From contig NZ_JBHSXH010000015.1 of assembly GCF_042662625.1 (NCBI RefSeq), positions 930,001 to 994,000 of the forward strand: DNA of 64,000 nt, in the 5' to 3' direction. The DNA comes from Halopelagius fulvigenes (GTDB lineage Archaea; Halobacteriota; Halobacteria; Halobacteriales; Haloferacaceae). This document shows, piece after piece, positions 33,712-42,087 of this stretch (positions are counted from its first letter, which is position 1; each line of letters opens with the position of its first letter). The notes under the pieces are model-generated. The model had not been told where the DNA came from, did no database searches, and was given only the letters and a program-made list of their open reading frames with translations. Both the position numbers and the translations under genes were made by a program.

Positions 33712-34108
33712 AGATGAGGTGGTCCCCTCCTCGCGGACGCCGAGCAGAGCCGTCGCTCGAAAGCGCGTTTGTCGTGCGACCAACGGATGCCTGGGAACGT
33801 CGCCGACGGCGTTCGTCGTCGCCGGGCACCGACGGATGCCGTCCGCGAGTCGCCGCGCCGAATCGAACGCGAGCGCAGCGTCAGGGGTCGCCGTACGATC
33901 AGCGTCCGGTTCAGTTGGGGAACTGCCCGAAATAGCGCAGTTAGTCGGTTAAGGGTTCTGTCGAACTGTTTAACCGTGCGCCGGGTGAGCGCGCGAAACT
34001 CTCGGCCGGTCAGCCGCTTCTCGGGCGTCCGCTACGGCCCCCTCGCGGGACGCGTCGGCGCGACGGCACACGGAAAGGCCCTTCTCCCCCCTGTGCGTAC
34101 TGTCGCCG
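33712..34108. other. Divergent intergenic region between Nramp-like and DUF7315-like genes
   Basis: About 400 bases that must hold both promoters. Open frames here are arginine-rich and unconvincing. AT-richer stretches at about 33940-33975 (cagttagtcggttaaggg, gaactgtttaaccg) are the only promoter-like features; no clear palindromic operator seen. Confidence 0.4.
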
Positions 34109-34492
34109 ATGACAGACGGAGACGGCCCCGGCGACTCCGCGGCCGGTTCGACGACGCGAGACGGGCGGCGGGACGTCGTCGTCCCGATGCGACTGTACAA
34201 GACGGTGACGGTGTTCTCGACGCTCATCGCCGTCGTCTGCGTCGTGTTCGGCTTCATGCTTCTGGACGCCGCGACGCTGAACGTCAGCTTCCTCGGCGGC
34301 ATCGTCCGGGGGGGCCTCTCGGCGATCGGAGTCTCCGTCGGCGACGGCGTCCTGAGCACGGCGTTGGCCGTCGTCGCTCTCGGGATTATCGGGTTCGGGG
34401 CGGGCGTCTACACGCTCGGGACGAGATTCCGCGCTCGCGGAATGGGAAAGTCTCAAGAGGACTCCAACGAAGATTCAGACAACAATGGCTGA
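34109..34492 (+). CDS. DUF7315-like two-span membrane protein
   Basis: 127 residues. The N-terminus is polar (TDGDGPGDSAAGS), with transmembrane helices at about residues 34-56 and 85-105 and a charged tail. Its stop region overlaps the start of the next gene by 8 bases. It belongs to the second half of the bc-complex-associated cluster (DUF7315 as I recall it). Function unknown. Confidence 0.72.
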   Translation: MTDGDGPGDSAAGSTTRDGRRDVVVPMRLYKTVTVFSTLIAVVCVVFGFMLLDAATLNVSFLGGIVRGGLSAIGVSVGDGVLSTALAVVALGIIGFGAGVYTLGTRFRARGMGKSQEDSNEDSDNNG

Positions 34493-34760
34493 CGAGTTCA
34501 TCAAGGGGCTCGGTATTTTTACCGGAGCGGGTCTCGCGTGGATGGTCCTCGCGGGCTGGTACCGGACGAGCAGTTTCGAGAGCAGCAAACAGCTCATCGA
34601 ACCGGTCCAAACCGAGTCGATGACGATGTTCGACACCATCGGCGTCATCCTCTTGGACGCGTTCCTCTGGTTCGCCCTCCTCGGTGTGCTCACGTTCTGG
34701 GTGCTCATCCCGGCGGGCCGGCAGGCCAAACGGGCGATAGAGAACCGCCGCGCGCAGTAA
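34485..34760 (+). CDS. DUF7314-like two-span membrane protein
   Basis: 91 residues from ATG 34485. Hydrophobic segments lie at about residues 8-26 (LGIFTGAGLAWMVLAGW) and 48-72 (TIGVILLDAFLWFALLGVL), with a basic C-terminus. Overlaps the upstream gene by 8 bases, implying co-translation. Haloarchaea-only family near petB/petD; probably a small subunit. Confidence 0.72.
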   Translation: MADEFIKGLGIFTGAGLAWMVLAGWYRTSSFESSKQLIEPVQTESMTMFDTIGVILLDAFLWFALLGVLTFWVLIPAGRQAKRAIENRRAQ

Positions 34761-34893
34761 CCGACCCGACCGCCCCTTCTCCGCTTCGTCACGTCGCAGT
34801 CCGACAGCGAGTCGCATCTCGCCGCCCGCGCCGTCCGCCACCGCTCTGACGCGATTGGAAAAACTCTAATGACTCGTCTACCGAGAATGGAGT

Positions 34894-35340
34894 ATGCAAC
34901 CGCTACAGTTCGCTGTCCCGCTCGGCGCGCTCGAGGTGCTGGAGCCGTACATCAGGTACATCATCTTGGGCCTCGTCCTCGTCAACATGGTGACGCGGGT
35001 TCTCGCGCACCGGAAGCACGTGAACCAAGCGGAAGACGGCGAGGACGACGAGGAGCTCTCGCGGTTCCTCCCGCACAGCATCACGACGGTGTTGCTCATC
35101 CTCGCGTCGTTCACGCTGTTGCTCATCGAACCGCACGGAGGGATGGTCATGTCCATCCTGGCGCTCGGACTGTTCCTCACTGACTTCTTCGAGTACGAGT
35201 CTCGTCGCGTCGAGGCCCGAACCGACAAGAAAATCGAGAGGCCGAAGGCCGCCGTCGGCGCCTCGGTGCTCCTGTTGTTCTACGCCGCGTTCCAAGCCCT
35301 CTTCTTCCTCGTGGAGGGCTACTGGAACGCCGTCGTCTGA
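34894..35340 (+). CDS. DUF7313-like membrane protein
   Basis: 148 residues. Four hydrophobic helices: about residues 18-36 (YIRYIILGLVLVNMV), 63-82 (TTVLLILASFTLLLI), 85-100 and 121-145. An acidic loop (EDGEDDEELS) lies between the first two. It is third of the trio DUF7315, DUF7314, DUF7313, after a 133-base gap with its own possible promoter. Role in the bc complex or its assembly is inferred only from repeated co-location. Confidence 0.72.
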   Translation: MQPLQFAVPLGALEVLEPYIRYIILGLVLVNMVTRVLAHRKHVNQAEDGEDDEELSRFLPHSITTVLLILASFTLLLIEPHGGMVMSILALGLFLTDFFEYESRRVEARTDKKIERPKAAVGASVLLLFYAAFQALFFLVEGYWNAVV

Positions 35341-35444
35341 ACGCGCGTTCCGCCCGTTGAGCGGGAGACGCCGGTCGTCGGTTCGACCGGCGACCCGCCG
35401 TAGCGGTCTCCTCCGAGAACGTCTTCTGTAGCGGTCGGGCCGAC

Positions 35445-36248
35445 TCAGGATCGCGTCCGACCGGCCGTCCCCGGGACGCGGAGGAGCGGAACCTCCCCGT
35501 CGGCGTCGATTTCGACCGGAACCTCCGGCGGCACGTCCCGGACCACCTCGTCGTCGAGGATGAGCGAGACGGCGGCGTCGTCGCGCCGCACCGACAGCGT
35601 GACCGGCGGTCGAAGCACCCACGAGTCGGTCGCCGTCGCGTAGGGCGCGACGGGAACGACGGCCAGACCGGCGTCCGCGTCGAGAACGGGGCCTCCGGCG
35701 GCGCGGGCGTACCCCGCGCTTCCGAGCGGAGTCGCCGCGACGACGCCGTCGGCCCGGAACGAGTCCACCTCCGCGCCCCCCTCGACGTCCGTCGGGCCGC
35801 CCGAAGGAGGCCGCTCCGCGACGGCGTACTCGGAGATTCGAGCGGGCTCGCTCGTCATCAGCGTCACGTCCGTCAGCGCGCGCCCGGCCGCCTCCCCGCC
35901 GACGCGGACGCTCACCGTCGGGTGGCGAACCGTCCGCGCCTCGTCGGAGCGGACAGCCTCGACGGCCAGTCCGACCGCCGACGAATCGAGCGAGTGTCGG
36001 CCGTAGCCGGCGTCGACGGGGAGAACCGGCGGGGTTTCGCCGTCGACGCGGGAGAGAAGCGCCGCTTCCCCGACGGCGAGGACGGCGTCCACGTCGTCGG
36101 CGTCGGCGTCGAACGAGACGGCGTCGAACGGGACGTCGGCGGCGACGCGCGCGGCGACGACGCCGCCCGCCTCTTCGACGGCGGCGGTCACCGCGGACGC
36201 CTCCGAACCGCCGCGGACGACGAACGTCGGTGCGTCGTCGCCGCTCAC
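35445..36248 (-). CDS. NAD-kinase-like protein lacking the GGDGT motif
   Basis: 267 residues. The C-terminal half contains RADGVVAATPLGSAGYARAAGGP, the equivalent of the NAD kinase segment DGxxxxTPTGSTAY...GGP. In the N-terminal half, where NAD kinases have GGDGTLL, this protein has AVGEAALLS. The nucleotide-binding glycine/aspartate motif is therefore missing. It may be a catalytically dead paralogue that binds NAD(H), or have a changed reaction. No operon partner is evident. Confidence 0.7.
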   Translation of the reverse strand: MSGDDAPTFVVRGGSEASAVTAAVEEAGGVVAARVAADVPFDAVSFDADADDVDAVLAVGEAALLSRVDGETPPVLPVDAGYGRHSLDSSAVGLAVEAVRSDEARTVRHPTVSVRVGGEAAGRALTDVTLMTSEPARISEYAVAERPPSGGPTDVEGGAEVDSFRADGVVAATPLGSAGYARAAGGPVLDADAGLAVVPVAPYATATDSWVLRPPVTLSVRRDDAAVSLILDDEVVRDVPPEVPVEIDADGEVPLLRVPGTAGRTRS

Positions 36249-36398
36249 GTTCGTCCCCCCGCCGACGCCGCGGTCCCCCGCTCGCAGGTGCGAGACATCG
36301 TCACCGGATACGCCGCGACGCGGTAAAAGAGTCGGCGGTTCGGCGGGGCGCGCCCGACGGGGCGCGCCGGCGGCGAGTCGTCCGCGCCGGGGGCCGGT

Positions 36399-37706
36399 TC
36401 AGTACGGCCAGTCGCCGGTAATCTTCATCCCCTCGGCGTGGTCCTCGGCTTCGAGGGCGGCGGCGATGTCCTCCGGCGCTTTCTTCGGCACCTCGGTGTC
36501 CTCGTCGGCGAGTTCGACGGTCAGTTCGGTCAGGAGGATGGCCTGTTCGCGGAGCGTCCGCGGTTCGAGTTTGTCGAGGGTGTCGGCGAACGTGTGCCCC
36601 CACCCGCGCCCGCGGCCCTCCGACTCGCTTGCGACCATGTAGCCCGGCACGCCGTGTTGGACGAACGGCCAGTGGTCGCTGTGCGGCATCTGTTCGGGGA
36701 CGGTGGACATCGGGTGGTCGAACCGCTCGGACACCGCCTCGACGGCGTCGCCCAGGGCGTCGAATCCGTGGGTGTAGAAAGAGAGCGTCCGCCCCCCGCC
36801 GACGCCGTCGTTGTTCACTATCGCCTTGATCCGCTCTCGGTCCTCGCCCATCCGGTCGGACTCGCGGGCCGACCCGACGAGGCCCACCTCCTCCGCGCCG
36901 AAGCAGACGAACCGGACGTGCGCGTCGAGTTCCTCCTCGCGGGCGGCGAGTGCGCGCGCCACCTCGACGACCATCGCGGTGCCCGCGCCGTTGTCCAACG
37001 CGCCCTCCGCGATGTCGTGGGCGTCGAGGTGGCTCGTGACAAGAACCTCCTCCTCGGTGTCGGGCCCGAGTTCGGCGTGGACGTTGCCGCTCTCTGCGGG
37101 GTACGCCTCGCACTCGACGGAGACGGTGACGTCCTCGCCCTCGAACCGGCGGGCGAGTCGCGCGCCCACCTCCTTGCTGACGCCGACGGCGGGGATGTCG
37201 CCGATGGGCGACTCCTCGGTGCCGACGCTCCCCGTCGGGGGGAGACAGCCCTGGACGTGGTTGCGGAAGACGAACGCCGCCGCGCCCGCCTCGACTGCGT
37301 GGTAGTACTTCTCGCGGCGGTGGATGAACCGCTCGTAGTGGTCCGGAACCGTCGAGGACACCATCGCCACCTTCCCCGAGAGGTCCCGATCGAAGTCCTC
37401 GGGCAGGCCGTAGCCCAGATCGACCAACTCGCCGGACGCCTCCTCGGACGGACTTCGGGGGAGGGCGATGCAGTCCTGTTCAGTGTCGCCCGCGCGGACG
37501 ACGCTCTCGCCCCGGTCCCACCCCTGAATCTCGAACGCGTCGATGCGCGCGTCGCGCGCGCCGACGTCCGAGAGGGCGTCCCGCGTCAGTTCCATCGCCT
37601 CGCGCTCTCCGGGGTGGCCGGCCATCCGGTCGCCGATATCGACGAGCGACCGGAGGTGGTCCCAGCCGACGTCGCTGGTGAACGTCTCCGCAATCCACTC
37701 TGCCAT
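36399..37706 (-). CDS. M28 family zinc peptidase
   Basis: 435 residues from ATG 37706 (MAEWIAETFTSDVG). It has a PA-domain-like insert (about residues 100-200) and the co-catalytic zinc motifs SHLDAHD, ALDNGAG, GAEEVGLVGS and NNDGVGGG, with the last histidine in WGHTFADTLDKL. It has no signal peptide, so it is probably a cytoplasmic aminopeptidase. It is divergent from the thiolase gene across about 130 bases. Confidence 0.9.
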   Translation of the reverse strand: MAEWIAETFTSDVGWDHLRSLVDIGDRMAGHPGEREAMELTRDALSDVGARDARIDAFEIQGWDRGESVVRAGDTEQDCIALPRSPSEEASGELVDLGYGLPEDFDRDLSGKVAMVSSTVPDHYERFIHRREKYYHAVEAGAAAFVFRNHVQGCLPPTGSVGTEESPIGDIPAVGVSKEVGARLARRFEGEDVTVSVECEAYPAESGNVHAELGPDTEEEVLVTSHLDAHDIAEGALDNGAGTAMVVEVARALAAREEELDAHVRFVCFGAEEVGLVGSARESDRMGEDRERIKAIVNNDGVGGGRTLSFYTHGFDALGDAVEAVSERFDHPMSTVPEQMPHSDHWPFVQHGVPGYMVASESEGRGRGWGHTFADTLDKLEPRTLREQAILLTELTVELADEDTEVPKKAPEDIAAALEAEDHAEGMKITGDWPY

Positions 37707-37838
37707 GACGCTCCGTCCTCCCGACGTACGAATACCCGTTACGGTGTCCCACCCAGTGCGCCGGTTTCCCCCCTCGCCGTCGGATCGCGGTGCCCGCGAC
37801 CGGCAGGTTCTTACCTCATTTATCACGTACGTTTCGGC

Positions 37839-39005
37839 ATGACAGACGTTCGAATCGCGGGCGTCGGCCTCACGCGGTTCGGTCGGCACGCCGACCGGAC
37901 GGGACGCGACCTGTTCGCGGAGGCCGCACTCGCGGCCCGCGAGGAGGCCGGCGCGCCCCGAGACGACTTCGAGGCCGTCCACTACGGGAACTTCATGGGC
38001 GCACTCGCGGAGCGACAGGGACACCAAGGCCCCCTCGTCGCCGAGGCCGCCGGTCTCGACGCGCCGGCGACCCGCCACGAGTCCGCCTGCGCCTCCTCGG
38101 GCGTGGCCGTCCGCGAAGCGGTGAGGGGAATCCGCTCGGGCGAACACGACGTCCTCCTCGCCGGGGGGATGGAGCGCATGACGAACCTCGATACGGCCGC
38201 CGTCACCGAGTCGTTGGCCATCGCCGCGGACGAACTGTTCGAGGTGCGCGCGGGGATGACGTTCCCCGGCGCGTACGCCCTGATGGCCCGCGCGTACTTC
38301 GAGGAGTTCGGCGGGACGCGCGAGGACCTGGCGCACGTCGCCTCGAAGAACCACGCGAACGCCGTCGCAAACGAGTACGCGCAGTACCGCCGCGAGGTGA
38401 GCGTCGAGGAGGCACTCGACAGTCCGCCCGTCGCCGACCCCCTCCACCTGATGGACTCCTGCCCCATCACCGACGGCGCGAGCGCGGTGGTCCTCGTCAG
38501 CGACGAGTACGCCGAGGAACACGGGATAGACGCGCCCGTCGCCGTCTCGGGGACCGGGCAGGGCGGCGACAAGTTCGCCCTCCAGGACCGTCGGTGGCTG
38601 AACCGGACGCCCGCCGCGCGAACGGCCGCGGAGGCGGCCTACGACGACGCCGGAATCGGGCCGTCGGACGTGGACGTCGCGGAGGTCCACGACTGTTTCA
38701 CCATCGCCGAAGTGCTGGCCCTCGAAGGACTCGGCCTGTACGACCGCGGCGAGGCCGTCGGCGCGGCGCGACGCGGCGAGACGACCCGCGACGGCCGCCT
38801 GCCGGTGAACCTCTCCGGCGGTCTGAAGGCGAAGGGACACCCCGTCGGCGCGACGGGGTGCGCGCAGGTGGTCGAGATGGCGCGCCTCCTCCGCGGCGAC
38901 CACCCGAACAGCGACGCCGTGCCGGACGCGCGCGTCGGCGTGACCCACAACGCGGGCGGGACGGTCGCCAGCGCCGTCGTCCACGTGTTGGAGGTGCGCG
39001 GATGA
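37839..39005 (+). CDS. Archaeal thiolase / acetyl-CoA acetyltransferase
   Basis: 388 residues. The nucleophilic cysteine is in HESACASSGVAV (about residue 88), and the histidine motif is GGLKAKGHPVGATG. Where bacterial thiolases carry a second catalytic cysteine near the C-terminus, this protein has THNAGGTVAS, as is usual in archaeal SCP2-type thiolases. It overlaps the DUF35 gene by 4 bases (ATGA). Thiolase-DUF35 pairs form a complex in archaeal mevalonate synthesis; a role in that or in fatty-acid/ketone metabolism is likely. Confidence 0.9.
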   Translation: MTDVRIAGVGLTRFGRHADRTGRDLFAEAALAAREEAGAPRDDFEAVHYGNFMGALAERQGHQGPLVAEAAGLDAPATRHESACASSGVAVREAVRGIRSGEHDVLLAGGMERMTNLDTAAVTESLAIAADELFEVRAGMTFPGAYALMARAYFEEFGGTREDLAHVASKNHANAVANEYAQYRREVSVEEALDSPPVADPLHLMDSCPITDGASAVVLVSDEYAEEHGIDAPVAVSGTGQGGDKFALQDRRWLNRTPAARTAAEAAYDDAGIGPSDVDVAEVHDCFTIAEVLALEGLGLYDRGEAVGAARRGETTRDGRLPVNLSGGLKAKGHPVGATGCAQVVEMARLLRGDHPNSDAVPDARVGVTHNAGGTVASAVVHVLEVRG

Positions 39006-39382
39006 CGGACTCGGGCTTCGACGAGTGGATCGCGGCCCTCGGCGCTACCGAGGGATTCTACCTCGCGTGCCCGGAGGGCCACGGGTCGCTCCCGCCCCGC
39101 CGGACGTGTCCGCACTGCGGCGCGACGGACCTGCGGGAGGAACCCCTCCCCGAGGAGGGGACCGTCGAGACGTACACCGAGGTGCACGTCGCGGGACCGG
39201 ACTTCGCCGGGCTGACGCCGTACGTCACGGCCATCGCGTCGTTCGGGCCGGTCAGACTGACCGGCGCATTCGGCGGTCTGTCGGACGACCCGCCGGACCC
39301 GTCGGTGGGACGGCGCGTGTACGCGGACGCCGAGGAAAATCCGAACACGGGCGAGTCGGTGGTCGTCCTCCGACCGGTGTGA
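39002..39382 (+). CDS. DUF35 Zn-ribbon OB-fold partner of thiolase
   Basis: 126 residues. An N-terminal helix is followed by a rubredoxin-like zinc ribbon (CPEGHG, CPHCGATDL; the first knuckle has one Cys with His nearby) and an OB fold (VETYTEVHVAGPDF, YVTAIASFGPVRLTGAF). Starts inside the stop of the thiolase gene. In characterised archaea such proteins bridge thiolase and HMG-CoA synthase and pass acyl-CoA between them; here no HMG-CoA synthase is adjacent. Confidence 0.88.
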   Translation: MTDSGFDEWIAALGATEGFYLACPEGHGSLPPRRTCPHCGATDLREEPLPEEGTVETYTEVHVAGPDFAGLTPYVTAIASFGPVRLTGAFGGLSDDPPDPSVGRRVYADAEENPNTGESVVVLRPV

Positions 39383-39391
39383 GGCGTCGGC

Positions 39392-40321
39392 TCAGGCGGG
39401 GACCGCCAGATCCTCGCGGACGGTGCGGACGAACTGGTCGGGGAACTCCACGTGCGGGAGGAGTTTCGTGTCGTCGAAGACGACGAGTTTCGCGTCCGCC
39501 TTGCTCGCGAGGACGCGCCCGTCGCGGAGCGGCGTAATCTCCGCCTCCCGGCCCCACACGAGCGTCGTCGTCGCGTCGAGTTCCGAGAGCGCCTCCGTCA
39601 GATCGACCTCCGAGTTGAGATAGCCGCTGACGAACGACGCCGGGGCGAACCGCGCGTTCGGTTGGTGGGCCGTCCGCCACTCGTACTCCATCCACTCCTC
39701 GCTCGCCTTCGAGAGGTCGTAGTAGCCGTGGTCGGCGTTGAAGTAGCGGATCGCGGGCTTCGACCCCAGCAGGTTGAACAGGGCCTCGCCGACCACCGGG
39801 ACGCGGAGGAGTTCGCGGACCGTCTCGGTCGGTTCCGGGCCGCCGCGCGTCGTCGGGCAGACGAGCGTCAACTGCGAGATGTCCGTCTCATCGGCCACCG
39901 CGGCGACGTACGCCGACGTGAGCGAGGAGGCGACCACCGCCGGGTCGTCGAACGCCGCGAGGAAGTCGCCCGCGAAGTCCTCGTAGAGGGCCGCCGAGTA
40001 CCGAAGCGGCGGCCGGTCGGACATCCCGAACCCCGGCAGGTCCGGCGCGACGACGTGGTAGTCCTCCGCCAGCGCGTCGAACACCTCGCGGAACTCGCCC
40101 GATGACGCGGCGGCGTTGATGCCGTGCAGGAGGACGAGGTCCTGCGCCTCCTCGTCGCCCGCCTCGGTGTAGTGGACGTCGATGCCGCGCCACCGGAACG
40201 TCCGCTGGTCGCCGGAGAGCGCGGGATCCAGCGACGGCGTCCGACGCGAGAGGACGCGGTTCGTGGCGGCGGCGATGCCCACACCGACGGCGACTGCGCC
40301 GACTGCGTTTCGGAGTCTCAT
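39392..40321 (-). CDS. Alpha/beta hydrolase
   Basis: 309 residues. An N-terminal hydrophobic segment (AVGAVAVGVGIAAATN) may anchor it. The fold is clear: LLHGINAAASSGEFREVF (oxyanion region) and VVAPDLPGFGMSD. The nucleophile elbow reads VVASSLTSAY rather than the usual GxSxG, leaving Ser with flanking Ala/Thr in place of glycines. The acid is probably Glu/Asp in VWGREAEITP and the histidine is in LLPHVEFPDQF. Substrate unknown. Confidence 0.85.
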   Translation of the reverse strand: MRLRNAVGAVAVGVGIAAATNRVLSRRTPSLDPALSGDQRTFRWRGIDVHYTEAGDEEAQDLVLLHGINAAASSGEFREVFDALAEDYHVVAPDLPGFGMSDRPPLRYSAALYEDFAGDFLAAFDDPAVVASSLTSAYVAAVADETDISQLTLVCPTTRGGPEPTETVRELLRVPVVGEALFNLLGSKPAIRYFNADHGYYDLSKASEEWMEYEWRTAHQPNARFAPASFVSGYLNSEVDLTEALSELDATTTLVWGREAEITPLRDGRVLASKADAKLVVFDDTKLLPHVEFPDQFVRTVREDLAVPA

Positions 40322-40459
40322 GCTGGGTGAAATACGCGTGCGACGCTCTTATATTATCACGCCGATCCGTACCGGATCGCCGGAGTTAGGCGGCGCTTAG
40401 CCGTCCGAGGGCGGTTCTCCGCCCCCCGGTTCGTCGCCCGGACGCCGGTCGAACGCCGG

Positions 40460-41614
40460 TCAGGAGTCGTCGCGCCGCGCCTCGACGCACTCCCGAATCG
40501 GTCGCAGGACGTCCTCGGCGACGGCGTAGGGGTCCGTCTCCCTGTCGGCGACGCGTTCCGCGAACGCCGCCGCGCCGCCGCGCCGCCGCAGTTCCTCCTC
40601 CACGATGGCGTTCGCGTCGCTCCGCAGGAGTTGGCGTATCTCCTCGGCGTAGCGCGTGCGCTCCAGTTCCGCGCGCGCGCCCGTCCGGTCGAGAAACGCC
40701 GCGTGGGAGTCGAGCGTCTCCACCAGTTCCTCGACGCCGTCGCCCGTCGTCGCCACCGTCTCGACGACGACGGGTTCCCACTCCTCGGCCTCCGTCTCTC
40801 GGCCGTCCGCCTCGCTTGCCCCGTCGTCCGCCTCGCTCCCTCCGTGACCCGCCCCGTCGCCGGGGACGGAGTCGAAGCCGCCGACGGCGTCGCTCCCGTG
40901 GTGGCCCGAATCGAGCATCGCGCCGGGGTTCTCGCGGAGGTGGATCATCTCCTCCAGTTCGGCGACGGTCCGGGGCGTCCCCTCCATGTCGGCCTTGTTG
41001 ACGACGAACACGTCGCCGATTTCGAGGATGCCCGCCTTCAGCATCTGCACGTCGTCGCCGCTTCCGGGTTGGACGAGGACGGTCACGGTGTCGGCGGTGC
41101 GGACGACGTCCACCTCGTTCTGCCCCGCGCCGACCGTCTCGACGATTATCTTGTCCTTGCCGAACGCGTCGAGGGCCTTCACGGCGTCCGACGTCGCCGT
41201 CGAGAGGCCACCGAGTTGCCCCCGAGCGCTCATCGACCGGAAGAACACGTCCATGTCGCCGACGTTCGACGCCATGCGGATTCTGTCGCCGAGGACCGCG
41301 CCGCCGGAGTACGGCGAGGAGGGGTCCACCGCGATGACGCCGACGGTCAGTCCGGCGTCGCGGTACGCCTTCGCCAGTTTGTCCACGAGCGTCGATTTCC
41401 CCGCGCCCGGACTCCCGGTGATGCCGATTACGTCCGCGCCGCCGGTGTGGGCGTGCAGACTCGACACGAGTTCCCTGTACCCCGGCGAGCGGTTCTCTAT
41501 CTCGGTGATGACTCTGGCGAGTGCGCGGTGTCGCCCGGCGAGGAGTTCGTCCACCAGGTCCGGGTCGGCGTCCGCCTCGCTGTCGCGCCCGCCTCCGCCG
41601 TCCGGTCCGACCAT
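40460..41614 (-). CDS. meaB: MeaB/ArgK-type G-protein chaperone of methylmalonyl-CoA mutase
   Basis: 384 residues. P-loop GITGSPGAGKSTLVDKL (about residues 62-78), the signature VIAVDPSSPYSGGAVLGDRIRM, and VVNKADM for guanine specificity. Near residue 230 a Gly/Asp/Glu-rich insert (about 45 residues, HHGSDAVGGFDSVPGD onward) lengthens it compared with the usual ~330. It protects and reloads B12 in methylmalonyl-CoA mutase. Its ATG overlaps by one base the stop of the B12-subunit gene (TGATG). Confidence 0.93.
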   Translation of the reverse strand: MVGPDGGGGRDSEADADPDLVDELLAGRHRALARVITEIENRSPGYRELVSSLHAHTGGADVIGITGSPGAGKSTLVDKLAKAYRDAGLTVGVIAVDPSSPYSGGAVLGDRIRMASNVGDMDVFFRSMSARGQLGGLSTATSDAVKALDAFGKDKIIVETVGAGQNEVDVVRTADTVTVLVQPGSGDDVQMLKAGILEIGDVFVVNKADMEGTPRTVAELEEMIHLRENPGAMLDSGHHGSDAVGGFDSVPGDGAGHGGSEADDGASEADGRETEAEEWEPVVVETVATTGDGVEELVETLDSHAAFLDRTGARAELERTRYAEEIRQLLRSDANAIVEEELRRRGGAAAFAERVADRETDPYAVAEDVLRPIRECVEARRDDS

Positions 41615-42045
41615 CAGTCGCGGCGGGGGGCGTTCTCGCGCACGAACTCGATGGTCTCTCTCATCGAGGTGCCCGGACCGAACACCGCCGCGACGCCCAT
41701 CTCCTTCAGTTTCTGGCGGTCGTCGTCGGGGATGATGCCGCCGACGAGGACGAGCGTATCGTCGAACGCGCCGTACTCTTCGAGGCCGTCTATCACCTTC
41801 GGGACGAGCGTGTTGTGGGCCCCCGAGAGGATGGAGAGGCCGAGGACGTCGACGTCCTCTTGGACCGCCGCTTGGACGATTTCGTCCGGCGAGCGGTGGA
41901 GTCCGGAGTAGACGACTTCGAATCCGGCGTCTCGGAAGGCGCGGGAGATGACGTGCGCGCCTCGGTCGTGCCCGTCGAGACCGACCTTGGCGATGAGACA
42001 GCGGATGGTTCGCTGTTGTTGGCCGCGTTCTGCGTCGGCGCTCAT
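41614..42045 (-). CDS. mcmA2: Methylmalonyl-CoA mutase small (B12-binding) subunit
   Basis: 143 residues corresponding to the cobalamin-binding domain alone. The cobalt-ligand motif is KVGLDGHDRGAHV, followed by LSILSGAHNTLVPKV and LVGGIIPDDD. The large catalytic subunit is encoded elsewhere, as is common in archaea. Translation is coupled to MeaB, its chaperone. Acts in the methylmalonyl-CoA/succinyl-CoA step of propionate or methylaspartate-type metabolism. Confidence 0.93.
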   Translation of the reverse strand: MSADAERGQQQRTIRCLIAKVGLDGHDRGAHVISRAFRDAGFEVVYSGLHRSPDEIVQAAVQEDVDVLGLSILSGAHNTLVPKVIDGLEEYGAFDDTLVLVGGIIPDDDRQKLKEMGVAAVFGPGTSMRETIEFVRENAPRRD

Positions 42046-42087
42046 AGGGGACGTTTCGCCGGCGTTCGGTTTGACTCTAACGGACGT

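Noticed and set aside
36438..37838. Extension of the thiolase frame upstream through the M28 peptidase gene
   Set aside because: The stretch is antisense to a clear peptidase gene; thiolase homology starts at the ATG at 37839.
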